This document shows positions 16,775 to 25,233 of a DNA stretch of 26,814 nt, one piece after another. The notes beneath the pieces are model-generated. The model searched no databases and was not told the origin of the DNA. It saw only the letters and a program-made list of their open reading frames with translations. This DNA comes from JAVWGW01 sp036655915 (lineage in GTDB: Bacteria; Actinomycetota; Coriobacteriia; Coriobacteriales; Eggerthellaceae), in NCBI GenBank assembly GCA_036655915.1, contig JAVVPE010000023.1, positions 1 through 26,814 of the forward strand, given 5' to 3'. The translations under genes were made by a program, and so were the position numbers. Every line of letters begins with the position of its first letter. Within the stretch, counting starts at the first letter, position 1.

Positions 16775-18094
16775 TTAACGCGGTTTCCTATCGCGTGCCA
16801 CGGCATCTACACGATAGGATTCCCACCCGCGTTCGCCCGGAGTAAAGAAGCAACCCCGGCCCAAACCATCGGGCAAATACTGCTGGGCGACCCACCCTTC
16901 AGGGTAATCGTGCGGGTAGAGATACGCACCATAATCCTGCGAACCCGGGCGATGCCGGTCGCGCAAAACAGCGGGCACATCGCGCTTGGGGCCGTTTTTC
17001 ACTTCGGCCAACGCCGCGCCGATACCTAAATAGGCCGCGTTGGACTTCGGTGCCAAAGCCAGATAAACCGCCGCCTGGGCTAAGTTGATGCGGCATTCGG
17101 GGTAACCGATAACCTCGGCCGACCGAAACGCGGCTTCGGCGATAAGCAGCGCCTGCGGATCGGCGTTACCCACATCTTCCGACGCCAAAATAAACATGCG
17201 TCGCGCGATAAACTTGGGGTCTTCCCCACCTTCAATCATGCGGGCAAGCCAGTACAGCGCCGCATCGGGGTCTGATCCGCGCATCGATTTGATGAAGGCG
17301 GATACGATGTCGTAGTGCATATCCTTGTTCTTGTCGTAGGGCAGGCCACGATGGGGCATGGCTGCTTCCACCTGCGCAACACTCAGGGGTGTGGGCGCCG
17401 CAGCGTTGCCAGGGCTTATCAGGGAAGCCGCCAGTTCCAGCGTGGTCAGCGCCGCGCGCCCGTCGCCCCCGGCAATTCCCACAATGGCAGCGCGCGCCGC
17501 CGCATCAAGTGTGTAGGCGCCCCTCAAACCCCGAGGATCACCCAGCGCACGGTCCAACAATGTTGCCACGTCATCATCGGCCAGGGAATGCAGTTCGATA
17601 ACGCGTGAGCGCGACAACAAAGCCGAATTGACTTCAAAATAAGGGTTTTCGGTGGTGGCACCCACCAGTATGACGATGCGATCTTCCACCGCATGCAGCA
17701 GGGCATCTTGCTGAGAGCGGCTAAAGCGGTGAATTTCGTCGATGAACAAAATGGTGCGCGACCCAAAACCCACCAGCCGCTTTTCGGCCGCATCGATTTC
17801 GCGACGCAGATCGGCCACCGTACCCCCGATGGCCGACACTTCGACAAAAACAGATTTTGTAGATTGCGCAATAATATGGGCAAGGGAAGTTTTTCCTGTG
17901 CCGGCAGGGCCAAAAAGTATGACGGAACTTAAAGTGTCGTTTTCAATCGCTGTGCGCAGCCAACAATCTGCACCGACAATATCTTGCTGTCCTACCAGTT
18001 CATCAATGGTTTTTGGACGCACGCGAACCGCTAAAGGGGCGGCCTTTAACTTCGTTTCGTTCTCTATTTCAGTAAACAGATTTTCCATGCCCAT
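16775..18094 (-). CDS. rarA: Replication-associated recombination AAA+ ATPase RarA/MgsA
   Basis: AAA+ ATPase related to clamp-loader subunits and RuvB that acts at stalled replication forks. 439 residues: RPKTIDELVGQQDIVG at the N-terminus, Walker A GPAGTGKTS (62-70), Walker B ILFIDEIHRF, sensor-1 VGATTENPYF, the arginine-finger region LLSRSRVIEL, then the tetramerisation domain beginning HYDIVSAFIKSMRGSDPDAALYW and ending with YPHDYPEGWVAQQYLP. ATGs at 18094 and 18088 are both possible; neither has a strong Shine-Dalgarno. The 6S RNA is transcribed divergently from just upstream, an association of 6S genes with rarA that also occurs near rarA in Firmicutes. Confidence 0.96.
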   Translation of the reverse strand: MGMENLFTEIENETKLKAAPLAVRVRPKTIDELVGQQDIVGADCWLRTAIENDTLSSVILFGPAGTGKTSLAHIIAQSTKSVFVEVSAIGGTVADLRREIDAAEKRLVGFGSRTILFIDEIHRFSRSQQDALLHAVEDRIVILVGATTENPYFEVNSALLSRSRVIELHSLADDDVATLLDRALGDPRGLRGAYTLDAAARAAIVGIAGGDGRAALTTLELAASLISPGNAAAPTPLSVAQVEAAMPHRGLPYDKNKDMHYDIVSAFIKSMRGSDPDAALYWLARMIEGGEDPKFIARRMFILASEDVGNADPQALLIAEAAFRSAEVIGYPECRINLAQAAVYLALAPKSNAAYLGIGAALAEVKNGPKRDVPAVLRDRHRPGSQDYGAYLYPHDYPEGWVAQQYLPDGLGRGCFFTPGERGWESYRVDAVARDRKPR

Positions 18095-18137
18095 ACTTTA
18101 GCATGATGTCAAGACTTTTCTTTCTGCAAAGTGTCCA

Positions 18138-18143
18138 TATACT
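18138..18143 (+). promoter_or_regulatory. -10 box of the 6S RNA promoter
   Basis: TATACT lies 7 bp before the 5' strand of the 6S closing stem, as expected if transcription starts at about 18150. No convincing -35 hexamer is visible 16-18 bp upstream. Confidence 0.5.
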
Positions 18144-18150
18144 CATAAGT

Positions 18151-18320
18151 AAGTCCTGCTTCCGCGGTGCATTTCAGATGGACCGATGCGATTTATTGGG
18201 GAGCTCAAGATCGCGGGCAAAATGGAGATTCGCGTCTGTTGATGCGAAAACCAGGCAGTTCGCTGCGAGCACCCACCTTTTAAGGTGGGTTCATCCTGGC
18301 ATTGCGGAACAGGGCTTTTC
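18151..18320 (+). ncRNA. ssrS: 6S RNA
   Basis: 6S RNA mimics an open promoter and sequesters housekeeping RNA polymerase in stationary phase. The two ends form a long closing stem: AAGTCCTGCTTCCGCGGTGC (18151-18170) pairs with GCATTGCGGAACAGGGCTT (18299-18317), 19 pairs with a single bulged C. Between them are a bubble region and, on the 3' side, the hairpin CACCCACC-TTTTA-AGGTGGG followed by TTCATCC. This resembles the CACCUUG...AAGGGUUCAAGG element of E. coli 6S RNA. CCGATGCG near 18184 resembles the GAGCCGAUAUUU side. A T-rich stretch follows the stem. Length (about 170 nt) and position beside rarA agree. The minus strand would fold similarly, but the -10 box and T tract favour plus. Confidence 0.85.
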
Positions 18321-18322
18321 TT

Positions 18323-18534
18323 TCAACCTGACGGTGCCCCGTGGCGGTCGATTAACCCTTCAAATCTCTCAAAGCTATCGCACGCGTATGAAGATACGCT
18401 TAGCTCACGCTTTTCGGCTTTTCAGGACTCAACCTGACGGTGCCCTGTGGTGGACGATTAGCCCTTCAAACCTCTCAAAGCTATCGCACGCGTATGAAGA
18501 TACGCTTAGCTCATACTTTTCGGCTTTTCAGGGC
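18323..18534 (+). repeat. Two tandem copies of a 106-bp element after the 6S gene
   Basis: Unit 1 is 18323-18428 and unit 2 is 18429-18534, about 90% identical. Each contains CCTGACGGTGCC near its start, the hairpin GCGTAT-GAAG-ATACGC flanked by AGCTA/TAGCT, and CTTTTCGGCTTTTCAGG at its end; CCTGA and TCAGG can close the whole unit. The 106-bp period is not a multiple of three, so any frame through it changes between copies: it is not coding. Function unknown; candidate structured RNA, 6S 3' flank or recombination product. Confidence 0.85.
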
Positions 18535-18613
18535 TACTCGCCTCACCACAGAACACCTGTTGTTTACTTTGTTGGGGACGGTTACCCGAGTGGACTGCGG
18601 GAAGGGTTACGGT

Positions 18614-20011
18614 TTAGTTACTTTCGGGAAACGGGGGGAAATGTAGGATGAATTTCGTGCCGGCGCCCTGTTTGCTTGCCAGTTCTATGGTGCCGTGGTG
18701 ATACTGCACGGCGTGTTTGACGATGGCCAAGCCCAGCCCGGTGCCGCCGGTTTCCTTTGAGCGACTTTTGTCCACGCGGAAAAAGCGCTCGAATACCTTG
18801 TCTTTGTATTCTTCTGCAATACCTGCCCCCGTATCGCTTACCACCACAACAGGGCCTGTTGGCGCGTCATCGACGCGCAGGGTAACGCTGCCCCCTACGT
18901 GGTTGTAGCGAATGCCGTTTTCTATCAGGTTGTACAGCATTTCTTCGCACAGGGTATCAACGCCCAGCACAAAGGCCGATTCGCCCTCAACCGCGATGGA
19001 TACCCCGTTGCCTTCGGCAAAGCTACGCAGGCGACCCGCCACAATTTTGGCCGTAACAAACAGATCGACGGGCTGATCGCTTTTTTCGCTGCCAACCGTT
19101 TCATCCAGGCGCGAAATAGTCAGCACATCGTTGATAAGCGAACGCATGGCCTGGGATTCTTCGTAGATAAGTTCGGCAAACTTTTGGCGATCGGCCGCAG
19201 CCACCATGTCGTTTTTCATCAGTTCGGCATAGCCCGATATAACGGTGAGCGGCGTTTTCATTTCATGGCTGACATTGGACGAAAATTCGCGGCGCATGTT
19301 TTCGGCCACGGCCAGTTCTTTGTTCTGGGTTTTCAGCTGCGCCTGCTGTTCGTCGATGCGCACCAACAGCGGGTCCATTTCGCTGTAGATTTCATTTTCC
19401 AGCGGTTCCTTGAAGTTCAGGGCGTCGATGGGACCCATGATGCGCCGGGTAAGCGTGCGCGATACAAAAAATGCCAGCAGCGTTACCACGATTAAGGCTA
19501 TGATCAAGGGAAGCAGCATATCCCCCCAGAAGATAAACAGCGATTGGCGTTCTTCCGAAAGGCGCACGATGCCGCCGTTGTCCAGCTCAACAGCCGCATA
19601 AATGGTGTCGGTTTTGAGCGTGGCGGAATAGCGCAGCGCCGTGGCGACCCCCTGCTTGTTGGCTTCGATTACTTCGGGGCGCGTGGCGTGGTTGTCGGCC
19701 GCAGCGGCATCGGTGGCGCTATCGACCAGCACTACCCCATCGGCGCCGATCAGCGTGTAGCGGATGGAGCCGACAAACTGTACCTGGGAGATTTCGGTTT
19801 GCTGCGCCGGGTTGGCATTGAGGGCAAGGGCTGCGGCTTGAGCCTCTTGCACCAGGCGCCTTTCGGCCGTGCGCTCAAACGATTGGTAGAAAATGGCACC
19901 CACGGCCAGCGCAAACACCAATATAAGGAAAAGGGAAAACAGCAGCACCGTGCGAAAAATGGTGCCCGCAAGGCTTCTGGGGTGGTGGCGAGGGCCCGCC
20001 GAAGCTGTCAA
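18614..20011 (-). CDS. PhoR-like sensor histidine kinase
   Basis: Membrane sensor kinase, probably controlling the phosphate regulon with the regulator encoded just before it. Start taken as TTG 20011, which overlaps the regulator's stop as TTGA; a GTG at 20065 in the same frame is an alternative. About 465 residues: TM1 (about 17-42), a periplasmic or extracellular domain of about 120 residues, TM2 (FIFWGDMLLPLIIALIVVTLLAFFVS), a HAMP-like segment, the dimerisation/phosphoacceptor motif SSNVSHEMKTPLTVISGYAE (His about 249), and an ATPase domain with NLIENGIRYN, VSDTGAGI, FERFFRVDKSRS and GGTGLGLAIV. No PAS domain is obvious between TM2 and the H-box. It is the last gene of the pst block and ends convergently toward the tandem repeats. 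Confidence 0.93.
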   Translation of the reverse strand: MTASAGPRHHPRSLAGTIFRTVLLFSLFLILVFALAVGAIFYQSFERTAERRLVQEAQAAALALNANPAQQTEISQVQFVGSIRYTLIGADGVVLVDSATDAAAADNHATRPEVIEANKQGVATALRYSATLKTDTIYAAVELDNGGIVRLSEERQSLFIFWGDMLLPLIIALIVVTLLAFFVSRTLTRRIMGPIDALNFKEPLENEIYSEMDPLLVRIDEQQAQLKTQNKELAVAENMRREFSSNVSHEMKTPLTVISGYAELMKNDMVAAADRQKFAELIYEESQAMRSLINDVLTISRLDETVGSEKSDQPVDLFVTAKIVAGRLRSFAEGNGVSIAVEGESAFVLGVDTLCEEMLYNLIENGIRYNHVGGSVTLRVDDAPTGPVVVVSDTGAGIAEEYKDKVFERFFRVDKSRSKETGGTGLGLAIVKHAVQYHHGTIELASKQGAGTKFILHFPPFPESN

Positions 20012-20706
20012 CGCAACCGACCCGCCTTGATGCTGTAGCCCACGCCACGCACCGTGGCGATACACGCTTCAACACCGGGGCTTACGGCCGCCAGTTTTTG
20101 GCGCAGCGTTTGCACGTGCACGTCCACTGTGCGCGTGCCGCCTGCATACGTGATGCCCCACACATCTTCTAGCAGCTGGTCGCGCGTAAGCACCTGGCCT
20201 TCATGCTGCATAAGCGTTTTTATCAGGTCGAATTCTTTAAGCGTCAGCACAACGGGGGTGCCGGCCGCCGTGATGGTGTGCGCCGCCACCGAAAGCGCTA
20301 TGCCATCGCAGGTAAGCGTATCTTGCAAAACAGCTGCCGGCTCGCTGGCGCGGCGCAAAAGCGCATTGACGCGCGAAACCAGTTCCATCATGCCGAAAGG
20401 CTTTGACAAATAATCATCGGCCCCGGCATCAAGTCCGCACACCGTGTCATATTCGGTACCTTTGGCCGTAAGCATCATCACGGGCACATGCTTGGTGGCC
20501 GCGCCTGCGCGCAATTGGCTCAAAATTTCTAAACCATCAGTTTCCGGCAGCATGATATCAAGCAACACCAGTTCGGGAATTTGTGTTTCCAGCGCCGCGA
20601 AAAAATCTTCCGCGCAGGAAAAGCCGCAGGAATCAAAGCCTGCTTGGCGCAGCGCGTACACGGTTAAATCGCGTATGTTCGTATCGTCTTCAACGTAATA
20701 AATCAT
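20008..20706 (-). CDS. OmpR/PhoB-family response regulator (PhoP-like)
   Basis: DNA-binding regulator of 232 residues. The receiver domain has the acidic pocket VEDD (7-8), the phosphoacceptor Asp50 in LLDIMLPETDG, the conserved Thr80 (MLTAKG) and Lys102 (LSKPFGMMEL). The C-terminal winged helix spans about 130-230 with TLKEFDLIKTLMQHEGQVLTRDQLLEDVWG and TRTVDVHVQTLRQKL, ending with the characteristic TVRGVGYSIK. It lies 45 bp after pstB and is followed by the kinase with a 4-bp overlap, so a pst-linked PhoP/PhoR role is inferred from context. The PhoP-box-like repeat upstream of pstS would be its expected target. Confidence 0.94.
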   Translation of the reverse strand: MIYYVEDDTNIRDLTVYALRQAGFDSCGFSCAEDFFAALETQIPELVLLDIMLPETDGLEILSQLRAGAATKHVPVMMLTAKGTEYDTVCGLDAGADDYLSKPFGMMELVSRVNALLRRASEPAAVLQDTLTCDGIALSVAAHTITAAGTPVVLTLKEFDLIKTLMQHEGQVLTRDQLLEDVWGITYAGGTRTVDVHVQTLRQKLAAVSPGVEACIATVRGVGYSIKAGRLR

Positions 20707-20751
20707 GATGTCATACTACCCGAAAAAGCCTTCCTCAAACCAGAATTTTGC

Positions 20752-21673
<922 letters not shown>

Positions 21674-21681
<8 letters not shown>

Positions 21682-22516
21682 GTTTGCTTCCTTTACTCAT
21701 TTTCCGGACGACAACGCCTGAAGCGGCGTTCAAAAGTACAATCAAGGCCAGCAGCACGACCGCTGTGGCATAGGTTTCGTTGATGTGCAGGCCTTCGCTT
21801 GCCAGCACATACATATGCACCGCCAGCGTGCGAGCCGAATCAAACACGGCGGGCGCACCCTGCCCCAAAAAATCGGGGATGGCAGCAATGGTGCCTGCCG
21901 TAAATATAAGGGCGGCAACTTCGCCCACCACGCGGCCCATACTTAAGATGATGCCGCCGAATATGCCGGGGATAGCGCTGGGCAACACCACGCGAAACAC
22001 GGTGCGCAAGCGGCCTGCCCCCAGGCCAAAGCTGCCTTCGCGATAGGGGTCGGGCACAGCAGCCAGCGCTTCTTCGCTGGTGCGGATAACAACGGGCAAA
22101 ACCATGATGGCCAGCGTTGCCGCCCCCGACATCAGCGATAGGCCCCAACCCAAAGCCGTCACAAAAAATAGCATGCCGAACAGGCCGTAGATGATGGAAG
22201 GAATGCCCGCCAGCGTTTCGGCAGTGGTGCGCACCAGCTGCACAAATTTGTTACCGCGCGTGGCGTATTCCACCAAAAAAATGGCGGCACCCACGCCCAG
22301 CGGCACGGCCATGGCCAGCGAAAGCGCCGTCATCAGCAGCGTGTTTATCAGCGCGGGCATAAGCGAAACGTTGTCGGATGTGTATTCCCACGCAAAAAGT
22401 GAAGGGGTGATATAGGGCAGGCCCTTAACCAAGATGTAGCCCACCAAAAACAGCAGGATAAGCGTGGTTGCCGCAGCCCCCGCATACACCGCCCACCGCA
22501 ACAGACGCGCGCTCAT
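21674..22516 (-). CDS. pstA: Phosphate ABC transporter permease PstA
   Basis: One of the two membrane subunits of the phosphate importer. 280 residues with about six membrane helices; TM1 is at about 15-31 (AATTLILLFLVGYILVKGL). The MetI-like core runs from NTLLMTALSLAMAVPLGVGAAI to the C-terminus. The EAA coupling loop is visible as EEALAAVPDPYREGSFGLGAG, with the PstA-type ending LPSAIPGIFGGIILSMGRVVGEVAALIFTAG. It overlaps pstC by 4 bp (ATGA) and pstB by 8 bp, so all three are translationally coupled. Confidence 0.95.
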
Positions 22517-23373
22517 TTGGCGTCACCCCGCCTTTTCAAAATGTTGAAAGTAGTATTGATGATAAGGATGAACACGAACAGCACCACGCCGGTGGCCACA
22601 AGTGCGCCACGGTGCAAATCGGCCGCATAGCCCATTTCAAGCACGATATTGGCCGTCATGGTGCGCACGCCGGCAAAGATGCTTTCGGGGATGACGGCCT
22701 GGTTGCCCGCCACCATAATGACCGCCATGGTTTCGCCGATGGCGCGCCCCACGCCCAAAATAATGCCCGCCATAATGCCGGATGCCGCCGCAGGAACAAG
22801 CACCTTAAACACGGCATGTTCGTGGCAGGCCCCCAGCGCCAGAGCACCTTCGTAATACTTGCCCGGAACCGCTTCTAGGGCCGATTGCGCCACCGTGATA
22901 ATGGTGGGCAAAATCATAATGCCCAAAAGCAGGGCGGCCGCCAACAGCGAAAGCCCGTTGCCCGGGGCCGCAACGCGCAAAAACGGCACGATCATCACCA
23001 GGCCGAAAAAGCCGTAGACCACCGAAGGAATGCCCGCCAAAAGCTCCACGCCCGGCTTTAAAATGCGCGCCACGCGCCCGCTTGCAAAACGCGCCAGAAA
23101 AATGGCACACGCAAGGCCGATGGGCACCCCCACAACAATGGCGCCGGCCGTAACATACACCGACCCCACGATCATGGGGAAAATGCCATAGATATCGTTG
23201 GCCGGGCGCCAGGTGGTACCCAGCAAAAAATCGGGCAGGCCGATCTGTGCGATGGCCGGCACGCCATTGGTAAACAAGAAGATGCAGATCAGCGCTACCG
23301 CAAGGATCGAAACCCCCGCGGCGGCGCCAAACAAAACCCGTGCTGCACCTTCGGCGATAAACGCCTTTTTCAT
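22513..23373 (-). CDS. pstC: Phosphate ABC transporter permease PstC
   Basis: Second membrane subunit of the phosphate importer, 286 residues. I use the ATG at 23373 (MKKAFIAEGAARVLFG), which has GGGAGGGAG just upstream; a TTG one codon earlier is also in frame. About six helices; family motifs include TTWRPANDIYGIFPMIVGSVYVT (shortened PstC periplasmic loop), ELLAGIPSVVYGFFGLVMIVPFL, the coupling loop SALEAVPGKYYEGALALGA and GIILGVGRAIGETMAVIMVAGN. Ends with an ATGA overlap into pstA and begins 66 bp after pstS. Confidence 0.95.
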   Translation of the reverse strand: MKKAFIAEGAARVLFGAAAGVSILAVALICIFLFTNGVPAIAQIGLPDFLLGTTWRPANDIYGIFPMIVGSVYVTAGAIVVGVPIGLACAIFLARFASGRVARILKPGVELLAGIPSVVYGFFGLVMIVPFLRVAAPGNGLSLLAAALLLGIMILPTIITVAQSALEAVPGKYYEGALALGACHEHAVFKVLVPAAASGIMAGIILGVGRAIGETMAVIMVAGNQAVIPESIFAGVRTMTANIVLEMGYAADLHRGALVATGVVLFVFILIINTTFNILKRRGDAK

Positions 23374-23439
23374 CAAACTCCCTCCCTAGAAACACAGCAG
23401 CAGCAAACACGGCACGCTCAAAGCACACGCAAGCCGCGC

Positions 23440-24345
23440 CTAGGCAAGAACGTTTTCCCACGTTTTCGCTTCGGCCGTGTAGATTTTCATCACTTGATCG
23501 CTGGTCATGCCTTCGAGGGAAGCCCCCTTGTTCACGATAATGGCGATGCCGTCTTGCGCGATGACCGTGGCTTTAAGGCCGCCCGCTGTTTCGGAATCCT
23601 TCAGTTCACGCGAAGCCATGCCGATGTCGCAGGTGCCTTCGGTGGCCATGTTCACGCCGGTGGTGGAATCGGATTGCTGCACTTCAAGGGTGACATCCGG
23701 GTTAATTTTCTTGTAGGCTTCGGAAAGTTTTTCCATCACCGGGGCAACAGAGGAAGATCCCGCCAGCACGATTTTGCCGCTTTTGCCGGAAGCCGTGTAG
23801 GCCTTCGCGCCACTAGCGGCGGCAACGTAGCCGTTATCCACAACGACCTTCTGGCCATCGGCGCTCATGATGAAATCAACGAAATCTTGCGCTTGATCAG
23901 AAAGTCCCTGCTTGGTGGCAATGTTGAAGGGGCGGGCAATCTTGTAGCTGCCGTCGGCCACGTTGGCGGCCGTGGGCTGGGCGCCGTCGATGCTAAGCGC
24001 GCGCACCGTATCGTTGAGCGAACCCAGCGAAATGTAGCCGATAGCATTGGGGTCGCCAGCGATGGAGGTCATCATCACGGAAGTCGAGTTGGTAATGGCG
24101 GCCAAAGCTGTGGTCATATCAACTTTTTCGCCCTTGGCATCTTTTTGCTGGATGCCAAACAGTTCGATGAACGCACCGCGGGTGCCCGATCCTTCTTCGC
24201 GCGAGTAGACCGAAATATCACCCGAAGGCGAAGCCGAGCCTTGCGCAGTCGAACCTTGTGCAGCGCCACCAGAACATCCCGCCATACCGAAAACGCCCAA
24301 AGCAAGCACGGCGCACAGGGTGATACCGACCAACATTTTTTTCAT
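23440..24345 (-). CDS. pstS: Phosphate-binding lipoprotein PstS, circularly permuted
   Basis: Extracellular substrate-binding lipoprotein that delivers phosphate to PstCAB. The start ATG at 24345 (MKKMLVGITL) follows AAAGGAAAG; the frame extends to 24387 without a better start. 301 residues: signal peptide and lipobox GMAGC (Cys about 24), a Ser/Gly linker, then the phosphate-binding domain in permuted order. SREEGSGTRGAF, normally in the C-terminal half, comes directly after the linker; IGYISLGSLND and YKIARPFNIATK follow. The element that normally starts mature PstS, AGSSSVAPVMEKLSEAYKKINPDV, and GTCDIGMASRELK come last, ending WENVLA. All phosphate-contact motifs are present. First gene of the pst block. 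Confidence 0.93.
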   Translation of the reverse strand: MKKMLVGITLCAVLALGVFGMAGCSGGAAQGSTAQGSASPSGDISVYSREEGSGTRGAFIELFGIQQKDAKGEKVDMTTALAAITNSTSVMMTSIAGDPNAIGYISLGSLNDTVRALSIDGAQPTAANVADGSYKIARPFNIATKQGLSDQAQDFVDFIMSADGQKVVVDNGYVAAASGAKAYTASGKSGKIVLAGSSSVAPVMEKLSEAYKKINPDVTLEVQQSDSTTGVNMATEGTCDIGMASRELKDSETAGGLKATVIAQDGIAIIVNKGASLEGMTSDQVMKIYTAEAKTWENVLA

Positions 24346-24422
24346 TTCTTTCCTTTCAAATCCACGTTGTTGTAAGCACAAGAACATGGTGAAGGATGCA
24401 GGTCAAAACGCCGTCTGCCCCG

Positions 24423-24439
24423 TGTTAAATCTGCGTAAA
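24423..24439 (-). promoter_or_regulatory. PhoP-box-like direct repeat upstream of pstS
   Basis: Read on the minus strand, TTTACG and TTAACA are separated by 5 bp (11-bp period), matching the spacing of the TT(A/C/T)ACA repeats bound by PhoP in Bacillus. It lies about 80 bp before the pstS start. A TTGACC that could be a -35 follows at plus-strand 24401-24406. Only two half-sites are clear. Confidence 0.4.
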
Positions 24440-24483
24440 GTTTGCGCTGGCAAAGGAAATGCTTCTGCAGGTTGAAGCTGTGC

Positions 24484-24508
24484 TATAATCGTATTACGTC
24501 GTAATACG
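24484..24508 (+). promoter_or_regulatory. Promoter -10 and palindromic operator of the RelB/RelE-type pair
   Basis: TATAAT (24484-24489) is a consensus -10 box. It abuts a perfect inverted repeat, CGTATTACG-T-CGTAATACG (24490-24508), covering the expected transcription start. This is the usual arrangement for autorepression by an antitoxin or antitoxin-toxin complex. No clear -35 hexamer is seen 17 bp upstream. Confidence 0.75.
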
Positions 24509-24523
24509 GTGAAAGGGGTAAAA

Positions 24524-24751
24524 ATGGCCATGGAAGCAACCACCATCAGATTTGCTGGTGAAGAAAAATCTTGGATACAAAGTTACGCCGATTTTCGCGG
24601 TAAAACATTTTCAGAGGTTGTGCGCGAAGCCGTGCTTGAAAAGGTTGAAGATGCGACCGACTTACAAGCATACACCGAAGCACTCGCCGAAGAAAACGAC
24701 AGCACCTACACCATGGATGAAGTCATGCGTATGTGCAAGGAAGCACGATGA
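24524..24751 (+). CDS. RelB/DUF6290-type antitoxin
   Basis: 75-residue protein that should bind DNA and neutralise the adjacent toxin. Start at the ATG at 24524 (MAMEATTIRFAGEEKSW), with GAAAGGGG 5 nt upstream; a GTG 15 bp earlier would lie before the Shine-Dalgarno. The N-terminal 45 residues fit a ribbon-helix-helix fold (TTIRFAGEEKSWIQSYADFRGKTFSEVVREAVLEKV), and the acidic C-terminal tail (EALAEENDSTYTMDEV) is the expected toxin-binding segment. The palindrome at the promoter is the likely operator. It overlaps the toxin gene by ATGA. Assignment to RelB rests on the RHH-like N-terminus, size and neighbour. Confidence 0.85.
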   Translation: MAMEATTIRFAGEEKSWIQSYADFRGKTFSEVVREAVLEKVEDATDLQAYTEALAEENDSTYTMDEVMRMCKEAR

Positions 24752-25032
24752 CCTGGCATGTTACCTGGTCCAGCAAAGCAGCCAAACAGCTGTTATCGAT
24801 CGAGAAGAAACAGCGCCTATTTATTGCGTCATGGGTTGAGGACAATTTGGAAGGGTGCGAAAACCCTAAAGCGATTGCCGGAAGCAAGCAGATACAAGGC
24901 ACGCAACAGGGTTGGCGCTATCGCGTCGGAAGCTATCGCCTTCTTGCCGCTATCGACGAAGGGAATCTGATCATTAAAGTTGTGCGCGCCGGACACCGAC
25001 AAGGCGTCTACCACAATTTACCCGACCTGTGA
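24748..25032 (+). CDS. RelE/ParE-superfamily toxin
   Basis: 94-residue basic protein, starting at the ATG that overlaps the antitoxin stop (ATGA). RelE-type toxins cleave mRNA on the ribosome; ParE-type members poison gyrase. The fold signature is visible: WSSKAAKQLLSIEKKQRLFI (N-terminal helices), then GWRYRVGSYRLLAAIDEGNLIIKVVRAGHRQGVY (beta-sheet with conserved Arg residues and the C-terminal His-Arg-x-x-Val-Tyr). The GSYRLL...VVRAGHRQGVY pattern is closer to RelE than ParE, but the target cannot be told from sequence. A longer GTG-started frame from 24733 lies inside the antitoxin and is less likely. Confidence 0.87.
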   Translation: MTWHVTWSSKAAKQLLSIEKKQRLFIASWVEDNLEGCENPKAIAGSKQIQGTQQGWRYRVGSYRLLAAIDEGNLIIKVVRAGHRQGVYHNLPDL

Positions 25033-25172
25033 TCAGGGGCGAACATCTCAAAACCCAGAGCTTGCAGCACAATCGATAAGCCAAGTTTGCGCAAGCATCC
25101 TAAGATCAAGAACTCCCCTGCTCACCAATGGACTTCCAAAACACAGCACCGATACGCTTGTGCTGCTTGCGG
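25033..25172. other. Spacer between the RelE-type gene and the small hydrophobic peptide gene
   Basis: I see no gene, RNA or clear terminator here. The open frames crossing it lack ribosome-binding sites and change composition at every step. Confidence 0.4.
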
Positions 25173-25196
25173 TATACTTTGCTGGTGCCAGCAAAG
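25173..25196 (+). promoter_or_regulatory. -10 box overlapping a perfect palindrome, before the small peptide gene
   Basis: TATACT (25173-25178) could be a -10 box; no good -35 is seen. It runs into CTTTGCTGG-TG-CCAGCAAAG (25177-25196), a perfect inverted repeat with 9-bp arms. The repeat is either an operator at the start site or, if transcription begins earlier, a 5' mRNA hairpin about 40 nt before the start codon. Confidence 0.5.
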
Positions 25197-25233
25197 TCCG
25201 ACGCGGGCGGCGCTTCGAAAGGAGTGTTGCCTT

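Noticed and set aside
18108..18113. Minus-strand TTGACA as a -35 box for rarA
   Set aside because: A correctly spaced -10 would fall inside the rarA start region and reads CATGGA, so the hexamer is probably coincidental.
18103..18651. 182-codon plus-strand open frame
   Set aside because: It crosses the 6S RNA and both 106-bp repeats, whose period shifts the frame, has no good ribosome-binding site and overlaps the kinase end; composition is not protein-like.
18570..18655. GGTTACCCGAGTGGACTGC resembles the D-arm of a serine or leucine tRNA
   Set aside because: No acceptor stem, anticodon arm or GGTTCGAATCC-type T-arm follows, and the stretch runs into the 3' coding end of the sensor kinase.
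23494..24375. 293-codon plus-strand open frame across pstS
   Set aside because: His/Gly-rich shadow of pstS in an antisense frame; no plausible start signal.
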